A stretch of 64,000 nt of DNA from Williamsia sp. DF01-3 (GTDB lineage Bacteria > Actinomycetota > Actinomycetes > Mycobacteriales > Mycobacteriaceae). A program made the translations under genes and the position numbers. The DNA lies in NCBI RefSeq assembly GCF_023051145.1, contig NZ_JALKFS010000005.1:2869733-2933732 (forward strand). The letters are read 5' to 3'. Below the pieces are notes generated by a model. That model did not search any database, had not been told where the DNA came from, and saw nothing but the letters and a program-made list of their open reading frames with translations. Positions 37,323 to 48,151 of the stretch are shown here, piece after piece; within the stretch, counting starts at the first letter, position 1, and the number at the start of each line of letters is the position of its first letter.

Positions 37323-37991
37323 TCAGTCGAACTCCGGGGCCACGCCGGCGGCAACTGTGCGCACTGCCTCGAGGTTGTCGGTGAGGGCCGCGACGAAGAC
37401 CTGATCATCCTGCTGGAGAACCGATTTCGGGCTGGGTAACACGGGCCTGCCCAGTCGGTTGATGAAACTGACCCGGGACCCCGTGTTCTCCTGGAACAGG
37501 GTCACCGAGGTTCCCACCCACGATTCGTGCACGGTGAGCCGAACGATCGCGACCTCGCCCGACGGTTCGGTCCAGGCGACATCGTCGGCACTGCCACTGC
37601 CCAGCGCGGAGATGAACCGGTCAGTGGTCCACGGCACCGTCGCCACGGTGGGAATGCCCAGCCGTTCGTAGACAGCGGCCCGCTTGGCGTCGTAGATCCG
37701 GGCGACGACCTTGGGCACATTGAAGGTCTCGCGGGCGACGCGTGCGGCGATGATGTTGGAGTTGTCACCGGAGGAGACCGCCGCGAAAGCGTCGGCTTCG
37801 GCGATTCCTGCGCGGCGCAACACTTCCTGATCGAATCCGACGCCCTTGACCTTGGTTCCGCCGAAATCCTCGGGGAGTCGCCGGAACGCTGTTGCGTCGC
37901 GGTCGATGATCGACACATCGTGCCCGGAACCTTGCAGTTCCTGGGCAATGGACGCACCCACGCGACCGCATCCCATCACCACAACATGCAT
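37323..37991 (-). CDS. ceoB: TrkA-type potassium uptake regulatory protein (CeoB)
   Basis: 222 residues with AGGAG before the ATG. RCK-N motif MHVVVMGCGRVGASIAQELQG and VSSGDNSNIIAARVARETF, RCK-C from about 135. It pairs with the following CeoC, as ceoB-ceoC in mycobacteria, and is divergent from the permease at 38131. I infer that the pair controls that permease or a K+ channel elsewhere. Confidence 0.88.
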   Translation of the reverse strand: MHVVVMGCGRVGASIAQELQGSGHDVSIIDRDATAFRRLPEDFGGTKVKGVGFDQEVLRRAGIAEADAFAAVSSGDNSNIIAARVARETFNVPKVVARIYDAKRAAVYERLGIPTVATVPWTTDRFISALGSGSADDVAWTEPSGEVAIVRLTVHESWVGTSVTLFQENTGSRVSFINRLGRPVLPSPKSVLQQDDQVFVAALTDNLEAVRTVAAGVAPEFD

Positions 37992-38130
37992 GAGAACTCC
38001 TCGCTCACATCACCTGAGTGAACTGTTGCTCCGAGCCCGGCTCGGCCGCGTCCACTCACTCTCCCGAACGCTACCGTGACCGACGTAGCTATACGGCAGC
38101 ACAGGCCCTATTGTTTGCTTGGTGTCCACG

Positions 38131-40149
38131 GTGTCGAAGACGTCCACCGCAGCCAAACGGCTGCTGCTGGGACGTCCTTTCAGGAGCGACAAACTCGGGC
38201 ACACCTTGCTGCCCAAGCGGATCGCCCTCCCGGTCTTCGCCTCCGATGCCATGTCATCGGTGGCCTACGCCCCGCAGGAGATCTTCCTCGTCCTCTCGGT
38301 CGCGGGTTTGTCCGCGTATACATACACACCCTGGATCGGTCTCGCCGTCGCCTTGGTGATGGTCGTGGTGGTCGCCAGCTACCGGCAGAACGTCCACGCC
38401 TATCCCTCCGGTGGCGGAGACTACGAGGTGGCGACGACCAACCTCGGCCCCACTGCCGGCCTGACGGTCGGTAGCGCACTGCTGGTCGACTATGTCTTGA
38501 CCGTGGCCGTGTCCATCGCATCGGCGGCCGAGAACATCGGTTCGGCCATCCCGCTGGTCCAGGACCACAAGGTGTGGTTCTGCGTGGTGGCGATCGTTCT
38601 GCTGACGTCGATCAACCTGCGCGGACTCCGAGAATCGGGCACTGCGTTCGCAATTCCCACCTACGCCTTCATCTTCGGGATGGTGGCGATGCTCGGCTGG
38701 GGTTTCCTGCGGGTCCTCGTGTTCGGTGATGACCTCACCGCCGAGACCGCAGGCTACGAGATCAAGGCCGAGCAGAGTCACCTCGTCGGTATCGCGTTCG
38801 TGTTCCTCATCGCCAGGGCATTCTCGTCGGGCTGCGCGGCGCTGACCGGGGTGGAGGCGATCAGCAACGGGGTACCCGCGTTCAAGAAGCCCAAGTCCCG
38901 CAATGCGGCCACCACCCTGCTGCTGCTCGGCGGCATCTCCATCGTCCTTTTGATGGGCATGATCCTGCTGGCCAAGCAGATCGGTGTGAAGTACGTATCG
39001 GATCCGGCGAAAGACCTCATCGGCGCCCCCGACGGGTACGAACAGAAGTCCTTGATCGCTCAGATCGGACACGCCGTGTTCGGCGGGTTCACGCCCGGCT
39101 TCTACTTCGTGACCATCGTCACCGCACTGATCCTGGTACTCGCGGCGAACACGGCGTTCAACGGTTTCCCCGTCCTCGGTTCGGTTCTGGCACAAGATCG
39201 CTACCTCCCGCGGCAACTCCACACCCGTGGTGACCGGCTTGCCTTCTCGAACGGAATCCTCTTCCTCGCTGCGGCGGCGATCGCGTTCATCGTCGCCTTC
39301 GGCGCTGAGGTGACCGCGTTGATCCAGCTCTACATCGTCGGGGTGTTCGTGTCGTTCACCCTCAGCCAGATCGGCATGGTCCGGCACTGGACGCGGCACC
39401 TCAAGACCGAGAAGGATCCCAGCGCAAGGTCGCGGATGCTGCGCTCGCGGGTGATCAACAGCATCGGTCTGGTGATGACCGGCTCGGTCCTGATGATCGT
39501 GCTGGTGACGAAATTCCTTGCCGGAGCATGGATCGCCATCGTGGCGATGGTCGCGATCTTCGGCCTGATGAAGCTGATCCACCGGCACTACGCCTCGGTG
39601 CAGGCCGAATTGGACAATTCCGACTACGAGGCGGTGTTGCCGAGCCGCACCCATTCGATCGTGCTCGTCTCCACGCTGCACCTGCCGACCCGCCGGGCAA
39701 TAGCGTTTGCCAGGGCCACCCGTCCGGACACCCTCGAAGCCGTCACCGTGAACGTCGACGACCGCGACACCCGGAAACTGGTGGCGCAGTGGGAAGACAG
39801 CGACATCACCGTGCCGCTCAAGGTGATCGCCTCGCCGTATCGAGAGGTCACCCGGCCGGTCATCGAGTACGTGCGCCGACTGCGGCGTGAGTCGCCGCGC
39901 GATGTGGTGACGGTGTTCATCCCGGAGTACGTGGTGGGACATTGGTGGGAGCAGATCTTGCACAACCAGTCGGCCCTGCGCCTCAAGGGTCGTCTGCTGT
40001 TCGAACCGGGTGTGATGGTGACGTCGGTTCCGTGGCAGCTCAGCTCGTCGGACCGCCGTAAACGCGACCGGGTCTACATCGCCCCGGGCGACACCCGGCG
40101 CGGCGTCGGCTCCACACCCGGTGAACGCACCGGGCGGGGACCCGAGTGA
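38131..40149 (+). CDS. APC-superfamily permease with large cytoplasmic C-terminal domain (KimA/KUP-like)
   Basis: 672 residues. Twelve or so membrane helices occupy residues 30-470, with FASDAMSSVAYAPQEIFLVLS, YPSGGGDYEVATTNLG and SSGCAALTGVEAISNGVPAF typical of the YdaO/KimA branch. The last ~200 residues are soluble (HSIVLVSTLHLPTRRAIAFAR, VTVFIPEYVVGHWWEQILHNQ). Bacillus KimA is a K+/H+ symporter, so K+ uptake is likelier than the amino acids named in older annotation; the divergent TrkA pair supports this. Start chosen at the GTG 38131, which matches relatives (VSKTSTAAKRLLLGRPF); GTG 38122 is possible. It overlaps the next gene by four bases. Confidence 0.82.
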   Translation: MSKTSTAAKRLLLGRPFRSDKLGHTLLPKRIALPVFASDAMSSVAYAPQEIFLVLSVAGLSAYTYTPWIGLAVALVMVVVVASYRQNVHAYPSGGGDYEVATTNLGPTAGLTVGSALLVDYVLTVAVSIASAAENIGSAIPLVQDHKVWFCVVAIVLLTSINLRGLRESGTAFAIPTYAFIFGMVAMLGWGFLRVLVFGDDLTAETAGYEIKAEQSHLVGIAFVFLIARAFSSGCAALTGVEAISNGVPAFKKPKSRNAATTLLLLGGISIVLLMGMILLAKQIGVKYVSDPAKDLIGAPDGYEQKSLIAQIGHAVFGGFTPGFYFVTIVTALILVLAANTAFNGFPVLGSVLAQDRYLPRQLHTRGDRLAFSNGILFLAAAAIAFIVAFGAEVTALIQLYIVGVFVSFTLSQIGMVRHWTRHLKTEKDPSARSRMLRSRVINSIGLVMTGSVLMIVLVTKFLAGAWIAIVAMVAIFGLMKLIHRHYASVQAELDNSDYEAVLPSRTHSIVLVSTLHLPTRRAIAFARATRPDTLEAVTVNVDDRDTRKLVAQWEDSDITVPLKVIASPYREVTRPVIEYVRRLRRESPRDVVTVFIPEYVVGHWWEQILHNQSALRLKGRLLFEPGVMVTSVPWQLSSSDRRKRDRVYIAPGDTRRGVGSTPGERTGRGPE

Positions 40150-41534
40150 GCGGCCCCGAGAGCAGAGAAGGCCACGACACCGGTTGGCTGGGAACAGAAT
40201 TCGACATCACCGTCGACCGGCTGGGTCACGGCGGCGTCTGTGTCGGCCGCCATGAAGGCAGGGTTGTCTTCGTCCGGCACGCGCTGCCTGGAGAACGGTT
40301 GCGGGTCCAGGTCACCGAGGATCGTGGCAAAGGGTTTTGTCGCGCCGAGGTGGTGGACATACTCACCTCGTCCGATCACCGCATAAACCCGGCCTGCCCG
40401 GCGGGAGCCCCCGGTGGCGGCGCAGGATGCTGTGATCTGTCTCATACCACCGGAAGCCATGCGCGCGAGCTGAAGTCATCCGTGCTCACCGAATTGCTGT
40501 CCAGGATGGGTGGGGTCACCTGGGAAGGCGAGGTCACCTCGCTCGACCCGCATGCCGGATCCGAACCGGAGACAGGATGGCGGATCAGGCAACGGCTGTT
40601 CGTCGACGACGACGGCAGGCCGGGCCTGGCGGCCTTCGGATCGCATGCGGTGGTCCCACGACTGGACTGTGCGCAGCCGGTCACCGGCATGCTCGGTGGG
40701 CTCGACGAGTACACCGGCCTGACACCCGGGGCCGAACTGTTCATCACGATCGGTGACGACGAACAGCGGCACATCTCGCAGATCGCGCCGCCGGAGGCTG
40801 AACGCGGTGGACCCGCGAAGCGGCGGACCCGGGCAAACGATCGACGTGGTCAGGCGCAGCGGTCACGCTCGAAACGCGCCGCGCCGCGGATCGAGGAAAT
40901 CGTCTCGGGCACCGAATCGGTTCAGCGCACGGTCGGGAACCGGACGTGGCTCTTGCCGGTGTCGGGCTTCTGGCAGGCCCACCGTCTGGCGGCAGCCGGC
41001 TACGCGAACACGGTCCGAGAGCTGCTCCGGCAGGCCGACCTGGGTCGGTCCGTGATCGCCTGGGATCTGTACGGGGGAGCCGGAACACTGGCAGGCGCGA
41101 TCGTCGACGAGTGCGACAACACTAGCGCGGTGGTGACCGTCCATGTCGTGGAGACGGACCCACAGGCGATCGCTGCCGGATCCGAGACGTTCGCCGACGA
41201 CCCGCGCGTGCACTTCCACCACTCCAGCGTTACCCGGACAGTGGCGGATCTGCCCGCCCCGACCGTTGTCGTCGCCGACCCGCCACGCGCGGGCGCGGGC
41301 AGGGAAGTGGTGGACAAGATCGTCGCCGCAGCGCCCTCGGCGATCATCGCCGTCGGCTGCGATCCGGCCACCTTCGCCCGCGACCTGGCGGACTATCGAC
41401 GCGGCGGCTACGAGGTGCACTGGTTGCGCGGTTTCGACGCGTTCCCGCTGACCCACCACATCGAAGCGATCGCGCTACTGCGGTCCTCGCCACAGTCGGC
41501 TGCGGTACGAGCCCGCAGCGGCATACGTCCGTAG
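40146..41534 (+). CDS. TRAM-domain class I RNA (uracil-5-)methyltransferase family protein
   Basis: 462 residues. An N-terminal TRAM domain ([30 protein letters not shown]) precedes a RlmD/TrmA-type methyltransferase. SAM motif I is [13 protein letters not shown], motif [10 protein letters not shown], the catalytic Cys lies in [12 protein letters not shown] and the general base Glu in HHIEAIALL. It should methylate uridine C5 in rRNA or tRNA; the exact target is unknown. A basic insert (about 220-240) is unusual. GTG start overlaps the permease stop (GTGA). M. tuberculosis Rv2689c sits at the same place. Confidence 0.88.
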   Translation: MSGPESREGHDTGWLGTEFDITVDRLGHGGVCVGRHEGRVVFVRHALPGERLRVQVTEDRGKGFCRAEVVDILTSSDHRINPACPAGAPGGGAGCCDLSHTTGSHARELKSSVLTELLSRMGGVTWEGEVTSLDPHAGSEPETGWRIRQRLFVDDDGRPGLAAFGSHAVVPRLDCAQPVTGMLGGLDEYTGLTPGAELFITIGDDEQRHISQIAPPEAERGGPAKRRTRANDRRGQAQRSRSKRAAPRIEEIVSGTESVQRTVGNRTWLLPVSGFWQAHRLAAAGYANTVRELLRQADLGRSVIAWDLYGGAGTLAGAIVDECDNTSAVVTVHVVETDPQAIAAGSETFADDPRVHFHHSSVTRTVADLPAPTVVVADPPRAGAGREVVDKIVAAAPSAIIAVGCDPATFARDLADYRRGGYEVHWLRGFDAFPLTHHIEAIALLRSSPQSAAVRARSGIRP

Positions 41535-41622
41535 ACTGGGTGACCACGCACCGCCACAGCCCGGCGGCGCAGCGACGGTCTCGAACCTCTCACCGTTGCC
41601 CATTGCCATGAAAGGACCTGGG

Positions 41623-43605
41623 ATGAGCGTGCTGGATTCGGTCGATTCACCCGCCGACCTGCGCGAGCTCTCCCTCGAGCAGACCCAGGAACTGGCTCAG
41701 GACATCCGGCAGTTCCTCATCGCGAAGGTGTCGGCGACCGGCGGCCACCTCGGACCGAATCTCGGAGTCGTGGAGCTGACCTTGGCGCTGCACCGGGTGT
41801 TCGACTCGCCCCAGGACGCGCTGCTCTTCGACACCGGTCATCAGTGTTACGTGCACAAGATCGTCACCGGTCGCAAAGGTGCATTCGACACCCTGCGTCA
41901 GCGGGGCGGGCTGACCGGCTACCAGGAGCGAGCCGAGAGCGAGCACGACTGGATCGAGTCATCGCACGCGTCTGCGGCATTGTCGTACGCAGACGGACTG
42001 TCCAAGGCGTTTGCACTGACCGGTCAGGACCGGCACGTGGTGCCGATCGTCGGAGACGGTGCGCTCACCGGGGGGATGTGCTGGGAAGCACTCAACAACA
42101 TCGCGGCCGGCGATCGCAAGATGGTCATCATCGTCAACGACAACGGTCGTTCGTACGCGCCGACCATCGGCGGTTTCGCCCAACATCTGTCCGGACTGCG
42201 GCTACAGCCCGCATACGAGCGGGTGCTCGACGAAGGCCGCCGTGCAGTGTTGCGTCTGCCGTTTTTCGGGCAACTGGCGTACTCCGCTCTGCACGGTCTC
42301 AAGACCGGTATCAAAGATGCGCTCACACCCCAGGCCATGTTCACCGATCTCGGCCTCAAGTACGTCGGGCCGGTCGACGGCCATGACCAGGATGCGCTCG
42401 AAAACGCGCTGCGCCAGGCGAAGGCATTCGGCGGACCGGTCATCGTCCACACCGTGACCCGCAAGGGCATGGGTTATCACCACGCCGAGAACGACATCGC
42501 GGACCAGATGCACTCCACCGGGATCATCGATCCGGCCACCGGCAAGGCGACCTCGGTGTCGGCTCCGGACTGGACGTCGGTCTTCTCGGCTGCCCTGGTC
42601 GAGGCCGGGGGTCAGCGTCGTGACATCGTCGCCATCACCGCGGCGATGGCCGGGCCCACCGGGCTGGCCGCTTTCGGTGAGCGTTTCCCGGACCGGATGT
42701 TCGACGTGGGCATCGCCGAACAGCATGCCCTCACCTCGGCGGCGGGGCTTGCGCTCGGTGGGATGCACCCGGTTGTCGCCATCTACTCCACGTTTCTCAA
42801 CCGTGCGTTCGACCAGTTGCTGATGGACGTTGCCCTGCTCGGCCAGCCGGTGACCCTCGTGCTCGACCGCGCCGGCGTCACCGGTCCGGATGGCCCCAGC
42901 CACAACGGAATGTGGGACCTGTCCCTGATGTCCATCGTGCCGGGCATGAGGGTCGCCGCGCCCCGCGATTCGGTGCGGCTGCGTGAGGAGCTCGCCGAGG
43001 CGCTCGACATCAACGACGGCCCCACGGCGCTGCGTTTTCCGAAAGGTGCCGTGCCCGAGGACATCCGGGCAATCGAGCGACTCGCCGACGGCACCGATGT
43101 GCTGCACCGGCCGGGTCACGGTGAGTCCGAAGACGTCCTGATCGTCGCGGTGGGTCCGTTCGCCTCATTGGCCATGGACACTGCCGCCAGGCTGGCGCAA
43201 CAGGGGATCGGTACCACGGTGATCGACCCTCGCTGGGTGCTGCCGGTGCCCGAGTCCATTTCCGAACTCGCCATCGAGCACCGTCTGGTGATCACCGTGG
43301 AAGACGGTGGAGTGCATGGTGGTGTCGGGTCATCGGTCTCGGAAAACCTTCGGGCCAAGGGGATCTCGACACCGGTCCGTGATGTCGGTATCGCTCAGGA
43401 GTTCCTGACGCCTGCCTCGCGTGGGCAGCTGCTCGATGAGCTCGGACTCACGGCTCAGGACGTTGCCCGGGCGATCACTGCGATGGTCTCCCGGATGCAA
43501 CCGCAGCTGTCGTCGTCGGACGAGAACGATCTGGACTCCGGCTTTGCGGGCTCCGACGATGTACGTAGCGAGAACAGTTCGGGCACACGCGAATCCGGTC
43601 GGTGA
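41623..43605 (+). CDS. dxs: 1-deoxy-D-xylulose-5-phosphate synthase
   Basis: 660 residues. Condenses pyruvate and glyceraldehyde 3-phosphate, the first step of the MEP isoprenoid pathway (decaprenyl phosphate, menaquinone). Thiamine diphosphate and catalytic features: [26 protein letters not shown], the transketolase pyrimidine domain with [19 protein letters not shown] and the C-terminal domain. The ATG at 41623 has AAAGGA six bases upstream; the earlier in-frame ATG at 41596 is rejected. A Ser/Asp-rich tail of about 30 residues follows the usual end. Converges on RNase D. Confidence 0.95.
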   Translation: MSVLDSVDSPADLRELSLEQTQELAQDIRQFLIAKVSATGGHLGPNLGVVELTLALHRVFDSPQDALLFDTGHQCYVHKIVTGRKGAFDTLRQRGGLTGYQERAESEHDWIESSHASAALSYADGLSKAFALTGQDRHVVPIVGDGALTGGMCWEALNNIAAGDRKMVIIVNDNGRSYAPTIGGFAQHLSGLRLQPAYERVLDEGRRAVLRLPFFGQLAYSALHGLKTGIKDALTPQAMFTDLGLKYVGPVDGHDQDALENALRQAKAFGGPVIVHTVTRKGMGYHHAENDIADQMHSTGIIDPATGKATSVSAPDWTSVFSAALVEAGGQRRDIVAITAAMAGPTGLAAFGERFPDRMFDVGIAEQHALTSAAGLALGGMHPVVAIYSTFLNRAFDQLLMDVALLGQPVTLVLDRAGVTGPDGPSHNGMWDLSLMSIVPGMRVAAPRDSVRLREELAEALDINDGPTALRFPKGAVPEDIRAIERLADGTDVLHRPGHGESEDVLIVAVGPFASLAMDTAARLAQQGIGTTVIDPRWVLPVPESISELAIEHRLVITVEDGGVHGGVGSSVSENLRAKGISTPVRDVGIAQEFLTPASRGQLLDELGLTAQDVARAITAMVSRMQPQLSSSDENDLDSGFAGSDDVRSENSSGTRESGR

Positions 43606-43616
43606 CGGGTTCGCCG

Positions 43617-44966
43617 TCAGTCGTTGTCGATTGACGGCCCGTCGGCATCCTTGTCCTCGAGGGGACGACCCAGTGCTTCGCTGATCACCGGTGCCGTCAG
43701 CTCGATCTGCCATGGACGTGCGCCACCCGCGGCCAGCCGTTGCTCGACTGCCTGCACGGTGGGCGGGTCGACTCCCTCCCAGGACAGCTGGCGAACCAGT
43801 TCGGGGAGCAGCAGGTTCTCGACCGGTACCGAGAACTGTTCGGAGAGGTCGGTGAGGCCGGCCCGAATCCCTGCCAACCGGGCAGCAGCCTCGGGATCCT
43901 TGCTCTCCCATCGGTTGACAGGCGGTAGACCCACCGTTGCCGGACGACGCGACGGCAGTTCCTTGTCGGTCAGTCGGCGCGCGGCATCGAGCGCCGACAG
44001 CCAGCGGGCGGCCTGGCGACGTTGGCGAGGGCCGCCGAATACCGGCACTCTGTACAGTTCGTCGAGTGACTTCGGGTCCGCGGTGGCAGCGGCGATGATG
44101 GCCGAGTCGGGAAGGATGCGGCCGGGAGCCACATCGCGACGCCGGGCGATCTCTTCGCGGGCATTCCAGAGCTGCTGGACGGCTGCGAGGATGCGCGGCG
44201 ACTTGATGGTGTGGATACGGGAAACGCGTCGCCACCTGTCGGTGCGGGGCGGTGGATCCGGTCGGGCCAGTATGGCGGCGAACTCCTGTTCGGCCCAGGT
44301 CTCCTTGCCCGCATCGACCAGAGCGGCCGCAGCCGCCTCACGCAGTTCGATCAGGACCTCCACGTCGAGCGCGGCATAGTTGAGCCAGTCGGCCGGCAGG
44401 GGACGCCTCGACCAGTCTGCCGCTCCGTGTCCCTTCACCAGGCCCAGCCCCAAGAAGTGCTCGACCATCGCCGCGAGGTTGACCCGGGCGATCCCGAGCA
44501 ACCGGCCGGCCAGTTCGGTGTCGAAGAGCCGAGCACAGCGGAATCCGAGCTCGCGCAGGCATGGCAGGTCCTGATCGGCTGCGTGGAGGATCCATTCGGG
44601 GCCGTCGAGTGCCTCGATCACCGGGGTCAGCGCCTCAGGGTGATCGATGGGATCGATGAGGAAGGATCCGCTTCCGGCTCGTTTGATCTGGATGAGGTAT
44701 GCCCGCCCCGAGTAGCGGAAGCCGGAGGCGCGTTCGGTGTCGAGTGCCACCGGACCTGTGCCCTCGGACAGCAGTCGGCCGGCCTCGGCGAACTCGGCTG
44801 GGGTGGACAAGACAGGCGGAACGCCATCCGCCGGTTCTGTCAGCGGGATCGGTTCGGGATGGTCGGGCTCGTCCGTGGTGCCGCCGTCCGTCACTTCCGG
44901 CTCGCCGGATGACTGATCGCCCGGGCCGGAGTGGGCCGTCGGGTCAGTGCTCGTGGGATCGGTCAT
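43617..44966 (-). CDS. rnd: Ribonuclease D (HRDC-domain 3'-5' exonuclease)
   Basis: 449 residues. A Pro/Thr/Asp-rich N terminus of about 50 residues precedes the DEDD exonuclease: VALDTERASG, LHAADQDLPCL and LNYAALDVEVLIEL (DEDDy). The HRDC domain follows near 240-320 (WNAREEIARRRDVAPGRILPDSAI). It would trim tRNA and other RNA 3' ends. The DUF3000 gene lies 12 bp upstream on the same strand. Confidence 0.9.
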   Translation of the reverse strand: MTDPTSTDPTAHSGPGDQSSGEPEVTDGGTTDEPDHPEPIPLTEPADGVPPVLSTPAEFAEAGRLLSEGTGPVALDTERASGFRYSGRAYLIQIKRAGSGSFLIDPIDHPEALTPVIEALDGPEWILHAADQDLPCLRELGFRCARLFDTELAGRLLGIARVNLAAMVEHFLGLGLVKGHGAADWSRRPLPADWLNYAALDVEVLIELREAAAAALVDAGKETWAEQEFAAILARPDPPPRTDRWRRVSRIHTIKSPRILAAVQQLWNAREEIARRRDVAPGRILPDSAIIAAATADPKSLDELYRVPVFGGPRQRRQAARWLSALDAARRLTDKELPSRRPATVGLPPVNRWESKDPEAAARLAGIRAGLTDLSEQFSVPVENLLLPELVRQLSWEGVDPPTVQAVEQRLAAGGARPWQIELTAPVISEALGRPLEDKDADGPSIDND

Positions 44967-44978
44967 CGGCGTCCCGGG

Positions 44979-45569
44979 TCACGCTTTGGTGAAGCCGAGC
45001 TGCGTGACGCCTGTCGGCGGCAGCCCGGCCGCGAGCGACAGCACCTCGCAGAAAGCCTCGACGTGCCCGTCGAGGTCACTGTTGGTCGCTGTCCAGGAGG
45101 CGCGGAGTTCCAGTTGATGAGCTCGCGGTGGTCCGGAGATGTCGCCGTACCGCACCGATGAGGTGGAGGTGACCGTGCCGCCGAGGGCCGTGATCTCGAT
45201 GGTGGGTTTCGCCAGCGCCTCGGTGAGCCAGCTCCACGCGACTTCCGGGAGCAGTGGGTCGGCGGCGAGGACGGCTTCGACCTCTGCCTGGATGAAGGCC
45301 ACCAATCGCATGGTGCCGTTCCAGGCCTCGTGTCCGTCGGGATCGTAGAGCAGGATCAGCCGGCCGAAAGCGCTGCCGTCGGAGTCCGTGGCGATCTCGC
45401 CGTCGTCGGGCTGGGTCACCTCGGCGCCCACTGCATAGCTGAAAGGCGCCAGCCGCTGAGGTGGGCGAATGCTGCCGAGCTCGATCTCCGACCGCACCTT
45501 GGCCGCATGCATCGATTCGATGGCGCTGCGGAAAACTGCAGGCTCGCTCGAGGCTTCGGATGTGGTCAC
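44979..45569 (-). CDS. DUF3000 domain-containing protein
   Basis: 196 residues, soluble. FRSAIESMHAAKVRSEIELGSIRPPQRLAPFSYAV and GRLILLYDPDGHEAWNGTMRLVAFIQAE are the DUF3000 signature. It has no recognised catalytic motif. It precedes RNase D by 12 bp and is divergent from hemE, as in mycobacteria. Confidence 0.88.
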   Translation of the reverse strand: MTTSEASSEPAVFRSAIESMHAAKVRSEIELGSIRPPQRLAPFSYAVGAEVTQPDDGEIATDSDGSAFGRLILLYDPDGHEAWNGTMRLVAFIQAEVEAVLAADPLLPEVAWSWLTEALAKPTIEITALGGTVTSTSSVRYGDISGPPRAHQLELRASWTATNSDLDGHVEAFCEVLSLAAGLPPTGVTQLGFTKA

Positions 45570-45685
45570 CCGTCGACCGTAGGTCCAAGCCGGGCGGACC
45601 GACGGTAGGCGCGCCGATGGCTTGATCGGCCCCTATTCGGTAGTCCTTGGAGTCCTGGGCGCAGTGCATGGCAGCATGTCAGGTG

Positions 45686-46734
45686 ATGACTCAACAACAT
45701 GCCCGCGCCCTTTCGCCGCTGGTCGCGGCCGCTCGTGGGCAACAGCCCGACCGCCGACCGGTGTGGTTCATGCGGCAGGCCGGCCGCTCACTGCCCGAGT
45801 ACCGGGAGATCAGGGTCGGGCGCGGGATGCTCGAATCCTGCTTCGATCCCGAACTGGTCTGTGAGATCACCATGCAGCCGGTTCGCAGGCACGGTGTCGA
45901 CGCGGCAATCCTGTTCTCCGACATCGTGGTTCCACTCAAGGCGGCCGGGGTCGACCTCGACATCGTCTCCGGGGTGGGTCCGGTGATCGCGCACCCCATC
46001 CGCACGCACGCCGATGTCCGCGCCCTTCCCTTGCTGACAGCCGACGCGGTCGGTGCGGTCTCGGCCGCGGTGAAACTGTTGAAGGTCGAGCTGGGCGAGA
46101 CCGCACTGATCGGTTTTGCGGGCGCCCCGTTCACCTTGGCGTCGTACCTGATCGAAGGCGGCCCCAGCCGCAACTACGAGAACACCAAGGCCCTGATGTA
46201 CGGGCAGCCGGCCATCTGGCACGAACTGGTCGGCAAGCTCGCCGACATCACGATCGCCTTCCTGAAGGTCCAGCTCGATGCCGGAGTCGACGCCTTCCAG
46301 TTGTTCGACTCGTGGGCAGGCGCGCTCTCGGTGGCGGACTACAACGCCTTTGCCCGACCCCATTCTTCGCGTGTCTTCGCCGAACTGGCGTCGTACGGTG
46401 TTCCCCGGATCCATTTCGGGGTTGGCACCGGCGAGTTGCTCCACGACATGGGAACCGCCGGCGCCGACGTGGTCGGGGTCGACTGGCGGATCCCGCTCGA
46501 CGATGCAGCGCGCCGGATCGGGCCGGGCCGGGCTCTACAGGGAAACCTCGATCCGGCGGTGCTGTTCGCGCCGTGGCCGGTGGTGGAACAAGAGGTCCGC
46601 CGCATCGCCGCCGAAGCTGATCGAGCGGTGGCAGGGGGGCACTGGGCCACATCTTCAACCTCGGTCACGGGGTTCTGCCCGCCACCGACCCGACCGTGTT
46701 GACCCGGGTGGTGGAGTTGGTGCACTCGCTGTGA
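45686..46734 (+). CDS. hemE: Uroporphyrinogen decarboxylase (frameshifted in this sequence)
   Basis: Converts uroporphyrinogen III to coproporphyrinogen III. Signature motifs [38 protein letters not shown] and [12 protein letters not shown] are intact. Near the end the frame is lost; adding one G in the run at 46634-46639 restores [16 protein letters not shown] and a stop at 46732-46734, giving 349 residues and a GTGA overlap with hemY. Without this the protein would lose its conserved C-terminal substrate-site His. An essential gene, so a sequencing error is the best explanation. ATG at 45686 chosen to match relatives; the RBS is weak. Confidence 0.88.
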
Positions 46735-48116
46735 CCAGTGTCGCGGTGCTCGGTGGCGGAATCTCGGGACTGACCGCGGCGTACCGGTTGCGGACGCTAC
46801 TCGGGCCAGCCGCGGTGATCGATCTCTTCGAAGCATCGCCCGTCCTCGGTGGCACGTTGCGGACAGCCGAACTCGACGGGCACCATGTGGACGTCGGCGC
46901 CGAGGCATTCCTGGTGCGCCGCCCGGAAGTCGCCGCTCTGGTGGACGAACTCGGCTTGACCCCGTCACTCGTCCATCCCGGTGTTCTCGGCCCCAATGTC
47001 CTCAGCGGCTCCACCCTCAAGGCAATGGCCCGTCCGACGGTGATGGGAATCCCCGGTGGTCCGGACGCCGTACGCCACCTCGCCGAGGCGGACGACCTTG
47101 CGCGCATGGCCGATGAGCCTCAGCGACCTCTCGATTGGCAAGCAGGACGGGACATGTCGATCGGGGCCCTGATAGGGGACCGATTCGGCCGGTCGATCGT
47201 GGATCGCAGTGTCGACCCGATGCTCGGCGGTGTGTATTCGGCGCGTGCCGACGACCTGGGAGTGCGGGCCGTGGTTCCCGCCCTGGCGGCGCGACTCGAC
47301 GCCGGTGCTCCCAGCCTGACCGCGGCGGTGACCGGCCTCCTGGCCGCATCAGGTGGTTCTGGTCCGGTGTTCGGCGCCTTGGCCGGGGGATACCGCCAGC
47401 TGGTCGACGAACTCGGCCATCGGTGTGCCGCAGGGATCCATACCGGCGTGGCAATCCGACAGCTGATCCGAGCGGGCTCCGGCTGGATGGTCGACGACGC
47501 CCGCTACGACGGTGTGGTGGCTGCGTTGCCGGCTCCCGTCCTGGCCCGCGTGTGCGCAACCGTTCCCGAGGTCGCCGAGCCGCTGACGCGGGTCGACCTG
47601 TCGGGTTCGGCGGTGGTGTCGCTGGCGCTCGAAGCGGGTGTCGACTTGCCCCAGCTCTCGGGGGTGCTCGTCGCCAGTGACGAATCACTGGTGCACGCAA
47701 AAGCTTTCACCTTCAGTACGCGCAAATGGAATCATCTCGCCGAGGACGCGGTGTTGGTGAGGGTGTCGTTCGGTCGTTACGGCACCGATCTCGAGAACAT
47801 CGAGGACGACCAGCTGATCGACTGGGCGGTGGCGGATCTCGCAACGGTCATCGCTCTGGCCGGCGGGGGAGAAGTGCGTGTCGGACCGCGGGACGCCGTG
47901 GTCCAGCGGTGGCCCGGCGGACTGCCTCGATACGCGCCCGGTCACGCGTCCCTGGTCGCAGAGGTCGACCGCAGTCGTCCGCCGGGTCTGGTGCTCGCCG
48001 GTGCCACTTTCGACGGTGTGGGGGTACCCGCATGTGTCGGTCGTGCAGACAGGGCGGCCCGGCAACTCGTCGCCGATCTGGCTGTTGGTGGGCCTCGGAG
48101 CACGCACCTGCGCTGA
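46731..48116 (+). CDS. hemY: Coproporphyrinogen III oxidase / protoporphyrinogen oxidase (HemY/CgoX type)
   Basis: 461 residues from the GTG at 46731. FAD-binding flavoprotein oxidase: [18 protein letters not shown] at the N terminus, [34 protein letters not shown] and the C-terminal FAD segment [24 protein letters not shown]. In the HemQ-type pathway it makes coproporphyrin III. Its start overlaps the repaired hemE stop (GTGA). hemQ follows 35 bp downstream. Confidence 0.92.
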   Translation: MTSVAVLGGGISGLTAAYRLRTLLGPAAVIDLFEASPVLGGTLRTAELDGHHVDVGAEAFLVRRPEVAALVDELGLTPSLVHPGVLGPNVLSGSTLKAMARPTVMGIPGGPDAVRHLAEADDLARMADEPQRPLDWQAGRDMSIGALIGDRFGRSIVDRSVDPMLGGVYSARADDLGVRAVVPALAARLDAGAPSLTAAVTGLLAASGGSGPVFGALAGGYRQLVDELGHRCAAGIHTGVAIRQLIRAGSGWMVDDARYDGVVAALPAPVLARVCATVPEVAEPLTRVDLSGSAVVSLALEAGVDLPQLSGVLVASDESLVHAKAFTFSTRKWNHLAEDAVLVRVSFGRYGTDLENIEDDQLIDWAVADLATVIALAGGGEVRVGPRDAVVQRWPGGLPRYAPGHASLVAEVDRSRPPGLVLAGATFDGVGVPACVGRADRAARQLVADLAVGGPRSTHLR

Positions 48117-48151
48117 CATCGCGTTGTCCTGGCAATGGCAGGATGGGAACC

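Noticed and set aside
38254-39963. A 569-codon open frame antisense to the permease
   Set aside because: It is a shadow: His/Arg/Asp-rich without domains, opposite a clear 12-helix permease.
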